DNA of 64,000 nucleotides, taken from positions 64,081 to 128,080 of the forward strand of contig KB310466.1 of the NCBI GenBank assembly GCA_000328365.1, given 5' to 3'. Positions 23,201 through 32,512 of this stretch are shown here, in pieces. Below the pieces are notes generated by a model that was not told the DNA's origin, searched no databases, and worked only from the letters and a program-made list of their open reading frames with translations. How positions within the stretch are numbered: the stretch's first letter is position 1; each line of letters opens with the position of its first letter. Both the position numbers and the translations under genes were made by a program. The stretch comes from Capitella teleta. Taxonomy: Eukaryota; Annelida; Polychaeta; Capitellidae.

Positions 23201-26200
23201 TGGACCCGTTATGGGGTGCAAATGTATTCATCTATTGATTTATATGAGGAACTTAAGTAATGTCGAAGTTGCATAATCAATAATAAGCAAACAATTTCGT
23301 CTCCTTAGGCAAACAAACCTTCTATATACTGGGATAAGTACGTACTAACTACACATATGTCAATTTAGCTATGTCCTTATGCAAGGTAAAAGATTGTACT
23401 TCAGCTCATTCAGGTCGTGATGACATATGGCGCAATTATTGTCATTACTATAATTCTAGTACGAACCACACAATGGAATATCACAGAATTCCCAGGCAAT
23501 TGCGACATCTGCTTCATGAATGTGACACCATGGCCGTGCCTCTGCTCCCAAAGGATTTCGACAGAAAATGTGTTCAGTTTCACCATCCGGGAATCGAACC
23601 TGCGGATTACACAGCGTATTTGTGACATCGATTGCGTAATATTTCCCACCTTGTCATATTCGACATCGCCGTTCATGATTGACTTTAATTCGACTGTTGC
23701 CCAATTCCGACATTTACGCCCACTCATAGTTTTGTTTTGCGCTCCAATGTACTCGACCCCCTTCACGGTTTCCCGACAGCCAACCACTCCAACTGGTATA
23801 AAAAGGCACTTTCAATCACGTGACCTCGCATTGTGGTGCTGCTCACCATCGGCGCATTTCGTGATGTTGCAGTACTCGAAGCGGACGCCTGGGTCCTCCG
23901 TGAAGCACCATGGACCAAGAGCGTCGAAGACTGGCGCCCGGCAGAAGTTGGCTGATGCCGTCAGGGATTCGTCGCCGGGCATCGAGTGGACGTCGTGTGC
24001 GTGAGGATTCTGCGAGTCCCATCGCTGGCAACGACGTCCGCTAGCGGTCACTGAAGTCCGGCCTCTGTAAGATGACCCCGAGATGCTGGACAGGCAATCG
24101 ACTTGATCACCTTGAACTGGGAGGAAATGGGATTAAAATTAATTTTATTAGTAACGAAATCAACTTCAGTAGACATTGATTAGATTTAGATTTTCGGCAA
24201 GTTTTAAGCAGTACGTATCGTTAATATATTGTTTTTGTTTGTTTCTGTTTGTTTCTGTTTGTTTCTGTTTGTTTTTGCTTTTGTTTGGTTTTGTTTTGTT
24301 ATGTTTTGTTATTGTTTTTGTTATTGTTTGTTTGTTTGTTTGTTTGTTTTGTTTTGTTTGTTTGTTTGTTTTGTTTTTTGTTTTGTTTTTTTGTTTTTTG
24401 TTTTGTTTTGTTTTTTGGGTTTTTGTTTGTTTGTTTGTTTGTTTGTTTGTTTTTGTTTTTTTTTTTTTTGGGGGGGAGGGGCTTTTTATACCTCTGAGTC
24501 CTAAACATTTAAGGCTTATGTCCGAGGGAGATAATCAGGAGTTGAGTGCCTTACCTAAGGACACAAGGCTGGTGGCTGGCTTCAAGCCTCCAGTGGCCGG
24601 CGCCAAGCCCTCGCGAGGCTAGCACGCTATCCGCTCGACTTCCATCTCTCCTTATAATTATACATGTATACATGCTTCATCTTCGCTCCAAATCATATTG
24701 TAATGAGCAAGCTGAGGTGACTGGGTCAGTGATTGGATGAGTGTCCAATCCTTCTAAAATAATACGCACCGCGTGAAGTAAGCTAAAATACTGGTCTTGT
24801 TCAATCTTTCGTCAAAATTAGAACCGCCAATAAGATATTCCCTTACAAGCTAGATCTCCCTCAATTAGGGTCCATTGAAATCGAATTGAGTGCCGACAGT
24901 GATCCCTGACTCTGCATCCAACCACAGGTCCAAGGTCAGCGCATCTTTTGTTTAGCATTGAAGGACACCCACAGATATTTCGCTATCCTTATTCATGATA
25001 CAAGTCAAGTTTTAATTCTCCAAGATACAGCTATACTGTATTGCCTTGTATTATATGAGTTAGCTATTAAGATGAGGTTCCAGGTAAATCTGCACGCAGT
25101 TATCAGAATGGGAATCGCGACCTTTGTAATGTTCAAATTGCATGACAGTCTCCTTTGCCCTTATGTCCCATGCAGTGATTACCGGCCGATGTCCTCGAGA
25201 AGAGAAATCACTGGCTGCTGCGTAGTTGGAATTTTCATAGATATGGAGACTAGCTTCCTATTACCAGATAGGGCAGAGGAGCCATTTGCAAATTCTCTCG
25301 AAATAAAATAAAACATCTACCCGGCATAAAATTCAGACAAAATGTGATAAAAAATACAGAGAAGGCGAATCCAGGCCAGGGTTTGTTAATTGTTCACAAT
25401 TTTGCGCCTATTCACGAGGACTTGGAATATATAATATGAAGCACCAGCATATTGAGTTTTCATAGAGCTGTTCTGATGACGTCGCCTCGAAATTCAACAA
25501 AATGATCCTCTTAAATTTGATTTCAATTCTGCCCGATCACTTGACCACTATAGGCATTCTAGTTACTTATTATATAATTCTATTGGCAGGAGATTGGAAT
25601 CGTGAAAAATGAAAAACCGCGTAAAAAAGTCAGCACGATCAGTCAGTCTCATTAGATATGTAAAAGGGAAGATGTCGCATTAATGAAGTTTATAAAAGCT
25701 GTGTTAAATGTGAAATTATTGGGCATTTTGATTCATTTTCCCTCTAAAACAAGAATCTTAGATGCTGAGTCTTCTAGATCCGGAGCACTGGCCATTTCTA
25801 GGTTCCACGGGCGGATTTAAAGATATGAGACAACGGTTTTAATACTGTTTATGTCTAAGGCCTGTAAATGACCAACGGCATATCATTGGACAATGAAATC
25901 ACGTCGCTCACAAACATAGAGTTGAAAACCGAGAGTCGAGCCACACTGGCAAACCATATAATTATAGCTTTTGTTTTGCTCCTAGGATTAAGTGCATCCG
26001 GATCGTCTCTAGTAATATGCAGCACATCGTCCGCCATGTCTAAGACAAATTAGGTCAGTTACTCCATTCGGCTACAATGTATCCATTTCAGGCGCGATTC
26101 CTATAAATATGCGCTTGACTTGGCGCACCAATCGGCACACTGCAGCTGGAAAAAAACCCCTAAGACGATAAGCGAAAATTCGAGATCACAAAATTCATGG

Positions 26201-29200
26201 AATAATTATCCTTGGGTATAAATGGCCCGTTTAGTTATGCAATATTTTTTTAGCAAACATAACAAAAATATTAAAATATCAGCCACAAGTTGAAGCAAGA
26301 AATCAATTGCACGTACATGTAGGTTGACACATTATCATAATATTGTTGTAACACAATATACGCGACTTTTTTTCGAACGAGCAAACTTCCCTTGACAGAT
26401 ATGTTCATGACATAACAACTCACAAATGTCCATGCTTAATTCAGAACAAGCATATAAATCAAGGTGTTTTTTTTCTCTTTTTCATGGTGCAAAGACATGC
26501 GTCAAAGGGTTTTGATTTTTCCCATTTTCTAATAAATTCATAAATAAGCCACAAGGTACTATATATCGTGCTTTTTTACTCTCCGGCACTAAGAAACGGG
26601 AAGACGTTGTCCCTGCAAATTAAGCATTTGTCTTCAACTAGAGTTGTTCTTTGTTGCCCGAGGGATAAAGGAGGGATAGATTGATGAGCTTCAAGGCCAT
26701 CGTATGTCAAGTGACATCTTTATTGTACGTATGATGTCAACGAAGAGACCTTAAACCAGAGCCCTATTCCCTGCATGTCAGTCTTGTCTATGAATGCTTA
26801 TGTCCTCATTTAGTGCCATACTGGCTTATGACACGCACGACCCAACGACATGGTTGAATCTCATAGAAATGAACTTGATTATATTGATTTTTATTGCAGC
26901 CAAATATCTTATTGCAAACAATCAAAATGGCGGTGGTTTAAATCAACGAGCAGAAAAATGCATCATTGTGAAGCCCTCATAGGTGATACAGCTTATTCTG
27001 GTAACGAGGTTTTTTTTGCATGACAACCTTTCCAGGAAGATTCTCATTTATAAGCTGAAGCACAATGCCCTCTTCAAATAGTTATTATACTCCTTTTAAG
27101 CCTCATATAAGCACTGCATGCTGCTCCTCGCATCAATATCCAAGGGCTTTTTTTGGGGGTGTCAGAGATAGATCAAGAGCGCATGCTGAAGATGATATAT
27201 CATTTCTTGCTAATTGGTTCCAAAACTTGGTGTGTGTCTTTGTCAGGATGAATCATGAGAAGTTCTATCGAATGCTCAGAAAGAAAGAGGGTAGCACGTG
27301 TTCAATAGGTGTAATCACCTCTTATTGAAACATGTCGGCATAGAGATATAAATCTATATAGGTTTGGCTAAGTCTTGGGGAATTAATGTCGGCAGTATTG
27401 GCCTAAAACATAGATGGCCGCTTCTTATAATCAGGATCTGACAAATCCCTCAGAAAGAAGGTCATCTTTAGATATGTACGGATTACAAATGATTCTGCCA
27501 GAGGCTCGCATGTGATTGTGGCGAGAGTGCCGAGGTTGATGCTTCTTTGCGAACCCATTCAGATGATACGGCACCAGAACAGAAGCCCAGCAATGGCTCT
27601 ATGAGCAAAAACCTTATAATGCCAATACAGTCAGTTCGCGTATCCTCCCTGTAAATCATTTCATCGTAGTTCTGGACTTTAGCTGATCGAGGTCTCTACA
27701 AACATTTCTGTGTGAGTTGATTTCTGATTCGTTAGAAATTAAAAATAGTCATAACAATTAACATATCCTCGAATAGCATAAAACAAATGCACCTTTGCAA
27801 AATCCCGTATAACTGGACAGTAGTTCTTGACTTCATCCACAAGGATTAAAATTAACCAGCGAGCGAAATACACGAGTTGCGTGGCTGTCTTGGACTCTGG
27901 GTACAGAAGGTATTTATTTGCTATTAGTATATCGGTACGACCCGGTCTTATTACAACACTTGGGAACCACCTCAGAGTGCAGTCACCGAAGAATTATAAT
28001 CGTAGCGAATTCCAGCCAGTGAGCTACCCGGTGCATGACTTATATTTGGTGTAACAAAATAAAATTGTCTTGAGACGAGCACAATCCTATTTCATAAGCA
28101 AATGTGTTCTGAGCTGATAACAACACCACGTGCACTGAAACCCAGATGAGTTTTAGTTCATTAGTTCCTGCTCTTCTTCATTAGGTCGTAAAAATAGGAG
28201 AATCAAGTGACAAACTCACATACTGTGATGATGTGTAATTCTAAGCTGCTTTTCTATCTCATATCTGGGTCATTCGTAAAACTAGCGGATTATTGATTTT
28301 CTTGAGGTTTAATTTATGTTTATATTTTCTCTGGGATATCTATCTTTCTTTTTCTTGAATTTTCCTTATCAAAATATAGTCATCCGTGTTTCGTCGCATA
28401 CCTCAATTTCTGCAGAGCACTTGACACTAATTTAATTTATGCAATGCATTTATAGCCAGCCTCCACATTCTAATTAAAGGCTAAGTCACCCGGAAGTCGA
28501 TGCTTATGCTCGAATTGATAATGTTTCTCGTGAATCTGGAGCCAAATAACCGAATTCGTCTTCGTCTCGTCGGTTATTTTGCTGCAGATTCACTTGAACA
28601 TCATTTATCCGAGCATAACCAATTTCATATCTTTTGATTATTCATTGAATACATTATTTTACAATTCAAAACAATGTTAGAACGTTTCAGCCACAATTTT
28701 TGTATAAATTTAAATTAAAAAGTATAGTTTGACTTTGAGTCGCATTCTCATCATATTCAAACCAATTATGTCTGACATTGTGGGATACTCATAGAAGGTA
28801 CTTGATATTATATTTTAGAATACTAGTAGCTATTAATTCCAATCGATAGCATTAGTTTTATCATTCTATTTTATTGCTGCACTTAGCACCAGACTGTAAA
28901 TGTTATAATGTCAATGAGACATAAGCTAATTCCCTTTGTCAAATTTTATAGTTAATTACTAATGAGATAGACAACTTAAGATGGGTGATTTTGACATCGT
29001 CAACGACGAAGTAGAGATCATCACCATAAGAAGGTTTAACTGTAGAAGCGTCGTTAATGCTGATAGCCCACGCAGCGTTGTTCCCCTTGAATGCATTATA
29101 CCACGCCCACGGAATGTAATATTGGTTTCACATCCGTGTTTGGGGTCCAAGAAGATTATTTCTGCTTCGTTCTGAAATGTATTATTTATAATCCTGATGA

Positions 29201-32200
29201 CATCTCCGCTAATTAATATTTCGCGTTTGATCCGGTTTCGATCAGAGACAGTTTCGGTTTCTCTTCCAACTTTAATCCCTCGATAAACGAACTTGGAAAC
29301 AATAAATATGCATAATTCAATCACGGAAGACACTTTTATGAAACATTCGACGGTGCTTTGCTTAAAACAAGAAATGAAGGGATTGTTAAGAAATATCGTG
29401 CACAGACTGTGTTTCATTGCGCATGCGTCTCGATCAATCTGTGTCATGTGTTGCTTCTATTCCGTGGACAACACCTAGGGTTAGGAATAATGAGAAATTC
29501 ATGACGTAATTAACTAAGGAATCCGGTAAGTATGAGCACGATTGAGTGTGTTCTTCGGTAGATTCCGTTCTTGGTCATTTGGTTGTAGCCTCTCAATTCA
29601 TTTGATAGATTTTGTCTCAGGAAAACTTTTAGGAGACCTTTGTTCATTTTGAAATCCTTTCAAATTGATTATATTTTATAAATGCAAAGAGACCAAAATA
29701 AAAGTGATCTGCCCGTTATGATTGAGCCATTGTCGTCTTGCATGGAAAATACTTAAATTAACCAATAAGTGACAAACCAGCGCGAACAAATTTGGATAAG
29801 CGGGGTAGATGCTGATAAAATATACCAAAATTATAGCAACCCAACTATTAATATTTTTATAATTATATGAACGTCTTCAAAGTTAATTTTCTGACGTAAG
29901 TAAGTGAATGCACTGCATGTGAATTTTAAAATACGTAAAACGGGGGAAAGTTCAATTGAGCAGAATGTTTTTACGTTCATCTTCAATTTGGCCAAAACAG
30001 ACTATTGCAGGAATGCGGACAGAGCTTAGACAAAACAGGGTTTTCAGACATCAAAGATTTCTTCATAAATTTACAACACCTAATTAGTATCTGAGACTTT
30101 AGGTCAGGTTAGGAGCAAATAAAAGGGAGATATGACGATCTCGTCAATGGACTTAATTCGGAACACTCGAACAATTGCAGGAAAATTAATAGAATTCCAC
30201 TCATTTTTCAGACCGACAAAAGCAATACATGTAGACAAACAGTGTAATGAACCAAGTGTTATGAGAGGCCAATACAAATTATTTTTGGCCTCCGAATTCT
30301 GAAATGAGGGTTCGGCAGTGCTGTGAGTTATAATAGTTAAAGAACAACCAATCAAATAGTGGTAGGCTTAATGCCAGGTACATACCAGTAATTTACATGT
30401 AACTAGTAATTCGTACTAGTACTCGTGAAGGAATATTTTACATTATCCTAGTACGTACTAGTATACTGCGCATTCTATGTCAGTCCGATATATTTTGGGA
30501 CAACCCTCGTACGTGTATACATGTATGTATCCGCATGCATAAAGTATGGCATAAATCCTAAAATTAATTTTAATGAAGTAAACTGAATAAAATATACTTC
30601 CACAGATAGCTCAGATGGTAAGTATGTAAAAAATACCATAAACACAATAAAGACTTGTACAAATGATACCTTCGTATAATACTGAATGTAAAATATATGG
30701 ATTAAATCGGCTGAGAGCCGCTGTTGACGTAATCGGCTGATAGCGGCTGGCCGACGGCAGCAATCGGCGGCGCCTGGCTAAACGTCCAATCGGCGGCGGC
30801 TCCGTGGTATACTCTGCAGTACTTCTAACAGTTAGGCAACTAACGAGGCGGGCGTTATGTGGTGGCATAAGAATAGGGGAAAACACCAGTCTCGAAAACT
30901 CACTATATTCCATAACCATGGTTATGTTTGGTGATGTCTGCTATACAACCTGAATAGACGCCATAAGACGCCATTCAAAAACTGGGTCTCCAGTATAACT
31001 GCAGTTGACACCCTTCCGAGTAAATAGTGGAATTTACTCGATATAAACCAGTTTACGTGAACTGGACATCCTTGCGCGCATGCTTTACGGATCTGCATAA
31101 TGGCTTTTCTGTACTGAATTTCTTTGACACCTCAGTCATCTGAAGCGCATTGAAGAAGCTTTTACATTCAATTAGAACTTCCAAGACTTTTTTTGTTCGA
31201 GTTCTAGAACATTTTCATTACATTCTCCTCAAATCTGGCTTATTTTTTTTTTTTTTTTTTTTTTTTTTTTCATCTTGGTGAATACACCAAAGAGAAGAAA
31301 AACCCAATTCGGTTAACGCTATAAAGAATACCAGTGAATGAAGTGACCTTCAGGCTAACGAGGAAATGAGAAGGTTAGGGTGTTCTAATCCGAGTTTTAT
31401 TTCTATGATGGGATATATCAACTATTATATCTACGTAATGCAGGCGTAAAATAAAATTCATGATAGGATAAAAATAATTCCCTTTGTGCAATCACACTAA
31501 TGTGGAATATGTTTGGTGCAATGCTTATTGTTCGATGGTACCTTTTATAATAAAAACTCTCCAGGGAATTTTTTTTCTGATTCTATCTTAGCACGACAGT
31601 AATTGTTTGAGATTTGGTCAGGTTTGCTTTCCGTTTCTTAGAACTGACACTGAGTTGTGGTAATTAAGGACGGATCTTATTTTTATGGCGGATGAATCGC
31701 ACGTGGCATTTCTGCGAGGTGAGCGAAGCAGTTGCTTCAAGTAACTTAAACCTGAATCTAATTTGGCCGCCCAAATATGGCCACTTCTCTCTCCATTTTC
31801 AGACAAAGAAAAAAAGTAATGGAAAAAAGAGGCAAGTTTTACATTGCATCAACAAGCTTCCCTTCCATCTTAACGTTAAATAATGGTATTCCTTCACATT
31901 GGATGAAATTTAATATAGTTTGTCATGGGATCGAAGATAAAGATGGATATCTATTCACAAGGTCTTTAGTGTAAAATATTGTAGACTTTGATTAAATAAA
32001 ACTTGCAAAGTTATAATAAATTATTGAAAGCAGCAATAGCGCCACAATACTCGGGAAAGTCCAAGTTAGAGTTTGGTACAGTATAGCCAGCCACTTAAGA
32101 GAAATGTCAGCGATTCTATCGCTTGGTAATTCATTCAAAACGCCAATTGCCCATGTGTGAAAACAAATTATTTTAAGCTTACAGATTTTTTTTTTAATTA

Positions 32201-32512
32201 AAAAAGCACAATATGCTTTAATTAAGTACTGTTATTACTAGAACAAATATTCAAACTTCAGTCATCATTCAACATAACAAACCTGAAGAAAATTTCCTTT
32301 AATTATCAAACAACGTTATTCTGATATAAGCCAATTTCTAAATGCAATGATCTCCCCGTAATATATAATATCATTATAGCAACACATCTCCAAGTCAGTT
32401 CTATTACTGTATGTGGGCTAATGAAGTGAGAACACCTGCACTCACCTGAGCGAATGCGGATCCCGGAGAGAAGGACAGCGCTGAACAGAAGTGTGATCAG
32501 CAACATCTCCAT
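10813..32512 (-). CDS. Giant chimeric GRL101/LGR-type GPCR with ApeC, kringle, fucolectin, CUB, C-type lectin and LDLa ectodomain
   Basis: Predicted cell-surface receptor of 39 exons, 8,433 nt and 2,810 residues. All 38 junctions are phase-compatible and the total divides by three, so one gene is the simplest reading. Domain order with rough residues: signal peptide 1-22; kringles 23-112 and 113-204; cysteine-rich module 205-261; ApeC 262-446; kringle 447-528; fucolectin/discoidin cluster 529-1121; Gal-lectin-like 1122-1206; CUBs 1207-1338 and 1339-1461; C-type lectin about 1462-1640; LDLa repeats 1640-1808; CNTNAP-like fibrinogen domain about 1809-2025; LDLa 2026-2150; LRRs about 2150-2330; 7TM about 2390-2690; tail to 2810. 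LDLa-LRR-7TM architecture is that of Lymnaea GRL101-type receptors, and the hinge ([16 protein letters not shown]) and NPLLY in TM7 agree. Ligand and G protein are unknown. Except for intron 1 (8.3 kb) and the 2-kb intron at 21410-23466, introns are tiny (many 48-60 nt). The 7TM half is certain; the joining of the far N-terminal exons rests on phase and proximity. Confidence 0.85.
11259..13069 (-). other. Receptor LDLa7, leucine-rich repeats and rhodopsin-type 7TM
   Basis: Exons 11513-13069 and 11259-11459. Begins with an LDLa ([30 protein letters not shown]), then an LRRNT ([11 protein letters not shown]) and about seven LRRs ([48 protein letters not shown]). The hinge has [10 protein letters not shown] and [11 protein letters not shown] as in glycoprotein-hormone/relaxin-type LGRs. 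The 7TM block shows NLALADF in TM2, [11 protein letters not shown] after TM3 (DRF in place of DRY), CWVPINI in TM6 and [10 protein letters not shown] in TM7. A 45-nt intron (11460-11512) splits TM6. Confidence 0.96.
13132..14724 (-). other. Receptor LDLa repeats 2-6 and CNTNAP-like fibrinogen domain
   Basis: Exons 14608-14724 (LDLa2), 14436-14555 (LDLa3), 14316-14379 plus the start of 13717-14259 (LDLa4), 13717-14259 plus 13491-13660 (fibrinogen-like), 13301-13435 (LDLa5-like) and 13132-13248 (LDLa6). The fibrinogen-like part reads [70 protein letters not shown] and [20 protein letters not shown], close to the fibrinogen-like domain of contactin-associated proteins. LDLa5-like ([26 protein letters not shown]) matches the atypical repeat seen in GRL101-type receptors. 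Confidence 0.85.
14775..15507 (-). other. Receptor C-type lectin domain and first LDLa repeat
   Basis: Exons 15289-15507 and 14775-15233. Lectin residues: [67 protein letters not shown] and [17 protein letters not shown]. The WSDGSPVV segment lies where Ca-binding EPN/QPD tripeptides occur in sugar-binding members; neither tripeptide is obvious there, though [11 protein letters not shown] contains an EPN. The first LDLa repeat follows ([30 protein letters not shown]). Confidence 0.88.
15623..17065 (-). other. Receptor CUB domains 1 and 2
   Basis: CUB1: exons 16893-17065 and 16617-16839 ([46 protein letters not shown]). CUB2: exons 16456-16564, 16249-16401 and 15623-15729 ([65 protein letters not shown]). 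The last intron of CUB2 (15730-16248) contains a copy of the dispersed repeat listed separately. CUBs are extracellular beta-sandwich binding modules. Confidence 0.85.
15745..16155 (+). repeat. Dispersed ~410-bp repeat, copy A (in receptor intron)
   Basis: Aligns by eye along its whole length, in the same orientation, with 39490-39905. Shared anchors are AGTCTAT near 15788, TTACCAA near 15847, CATTTATGC near 15896, GATGAGCCCC, the GCGTGG-GCTTCA block near 16025 and TTAGTGCTACAATC near 16083. Identity is roughly two-thirds with small indels. It does not overlap an exon. No coding capacity and no obvious terminal repeats. Confidence 0.7.
17116..17370 (-). other. Receptor Gal-lectin (SUEL)-like module
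   Basis: One symmetric phase-1 exon, about 85 residues: [37 protein letters not shown] and PRCTLVVPN. The opening L-C-P-x-G, the C-x-L-x-V-x-A and the C-terminal C-T-L resemble rhamnose/galactose-binding lectin (SUEL) domains, but the usual YGR is missing. Family assignment is tentative. Confidence 0.45.
17428..18505 (-). other. Receptor fucolectin cluster: one full domain flanked by two half domains
   Basis: Exon 18317-18505 encodes an N-terminal half ([20 protein letters not shown] and TWW). Exons 18158-18266, 17999-18105 and 17703-17936 encode a full domain ([56 protein letters not shown]). Exon 17428-17646 encodes a C-terminal half ending [12 protein letters not shown]. The half domains suggest partial exon duplication or loss within a tandem fucolectin array. 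Confidence 0.75.
18554..19138 (-). other. Receptor discoidin (FA58C) domain, with a GC-AG intron
   Basis: Exons 18963-19138, 18760-18906, 18554-18701. The reading runs from NCGKPLL through [21 protein letters not shown] and FSLQYG to [11 protein letters not shown], the classic C-to-ELLGC frame of coagulation factor 5/8 type C domains. The intron at 18702-18759 starts with GC (AAG|GCAAGA) and ends CAG; with it, both phase and domain continuity are kept. Confidence 0.82.
19181..19735 (-). other. Receptor fucolectin-like (FTP/F5-8C) domain 1
   Basis: Exons 19643-19735, 19488-19586, 19181-19438. Core residues are [47 protein letters not shown], the [19 protein letters not shown] segment and [12 protein letters not shown], matching the tachylectin-4/pentraxin-like fucose-lectin fold. 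The acceptor at 19587 (CTCTATAG) rather than one 31 nt upstream is chosen because only it keeps the frame open. Confidence 0.82.
20056..20301 (-). other. Receptor kringle domain 3
   Basis: Single exon, symmetric phase 1. Residues [20 protein letters not shown], then [24 protein letters not shown] and CDIAEC give the six kringle cysteines and the CRN and PWCY signatures. It lies between ApeC and the fucolectin cluster. Confidence 0.88.
20360..21185 (-). other. Receptor ApeC (apextrin C-terminal) domain
   Basis: Exons 20907-21185, 20695-20855, 20360-20474. The residues follow the apextrin C-terminal pattern: [20 protein letters not shown] at the start, then [58 protein letters not shown] and LCYYSPNG. 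ApeC is known from apextrins and perforin-like proteins of echinoderms, corals and amphioxus, where some members bind bacterial wall components. Here it sits in the ectodomain of a predicted 7TM receptor. Family assignment is by motif recognition, not by profile search. Confidence 0.8.
21239..21409 (-). other. Receptor cysteine-rich module (exon 5)
   Basis: One exon encodes [20 protein letters not shown], a GDLC and a CC pair. The C-x-G-x-C to CC spacing is like small secreted disulfide modules found next to lysozyme or peptidase domains in other animals. I cannot name a family with confidence. Phase 1 on both sides, so it is a symmetric, shufflable exon. Confidence 0.55.
21410..23466. other. 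Receptor intron 4, 2 kb
   Basis: Lies between kringle 2 and the cysteine-rich exon on the minus strand. I see no coding exon, RNA gene or recognisable mobile element. The open frames here show no domain-like pattern. Confidence 0.55.
23467..24116 (-). other. Receptor kringle domains 1 and 2
   Basis: Exon 23847-24116 gives kringle 1: [20 protein letters not shown], then [22 protein letters not shown] and FEYCNITKC. Exons 23650-23792 and 23467-23599 give kringle 2: [44 protein letters not shown] and WEFCDIPLC. The 50-nt intron 23600-23649 (donor GTGGGA, acceptor ATCCGCAG) restores a normal kringle spacing. Kringles are disulfide-bonded binding modules found in plasma proteases and in ROR/MuSK ectodomains; no protease domain is nearby. 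Confidence 0.88.
24229..24650 (-). mobile_element. tRNA-like SINE with TTTG/CAAA-rich tail
   Basis: Read on the minus strand, the element starts at about 24650 with a tRNA-like head. AGCGGATAGCGTGCTAGCC resembles an A-box region, and GGCTTGAAGCC (near 24575) resembles the box B consensus GGTTCGANNCC. A short body follows, then a C/A run and a (CAAA)n-type tail at 24470-24229. The + strand TTTG tract of about 240 nt is therefore the SINE tail, probably expanded. No target-site duplication was identified. Confidence 0.6.
28502..28620. repeat. Long imperfect hairpin
   Basis: Arms of about 50 nt pair around a 16-nt loop. The core pairs GTGAATCTG (28530-28538) with CAGATTCAC (28585-28593), and AAATAACCGA (28544-28553) with TCGGTTATTT (28570-28579). 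The outer ends also match (TTATGCTCG near 28504, CGAGCATAA near 28610). This could be a small MITE-like inverted repeat or a microRNA-like precursor; no flanking duplication is seen. Confidence 0.7.
31242..31270. repeat. Poly(T) tract
   Basis: About 29 consecutive T in receptor intron 1. It could be the A tail of an old minus-strand retroposon, but no body is recognisable beside it. Confidence 0.6.
32446..32512 (-). other. Receptor exon 1: signal peptide
   Basis: ATG at 32512-32510 opens [20 protein letters not shown] followed by RS, with a good donor (TCAG|GTGAGT). It ends in phase 1, which fits the acceptor of the first kringle exon at 24116 to give [10 protein letters not shown]. The assignment is by hydrophobic signal-peptide character, strand and phase; no other start exon is evident in the 8.3 kb between. 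A weak TTTATTAAG on the minus strand at about 32562-32570 could be a TATA-like element. Confidence 0.65.

Larger units (their letters stand above)
24117..32445. other. Receptor intron 1, 8.3 kb
   Basis: Contains a SINE with TTTG-rich tail (24229-24650), a long hairpin (28502-28620), four AATCGGC(T/G)G motifs in a GC-rich patch (30705-30796) and a poly(T) run (31242-31270). The minus strand at about 28960-29450 has coding-like open sequence that I do not recognise and that the receptor's phase chain does not need. Nothing else is supported. Confidence 0.55.

Noticed and set aside
23590-23610. GGTTCGATTCC, resembling a tRNA T-loop
   Set aside because: It lies in the kringle 2 coding exon, on the coding strand, and no cloverleaf arms surround it.
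23467-23792. Apparent frameshift within kringle 2
   Set aside because: A 50-nt intron (23600-23649, donor GTGGGA, acceptor ATCCGCAG) explains the frame change, keeps phase and gives a normal kringle length, matching other tiny introns of the gene.
10813-24116. Splitting the receptor locus into separate secreted-lectin and GPCR genes
   Set aside because: No terminal stop plus poly(A) signal or new start exon was seen between the exons, all junction phases fit, and gaps are mostly tiny. The split remains possible until transcripts are seen.
24176-24622. Phe/Val/Cys-rich open frames over the TTTG tract
   Set aside because: Simple-repeat artefacts of the SINE tail.
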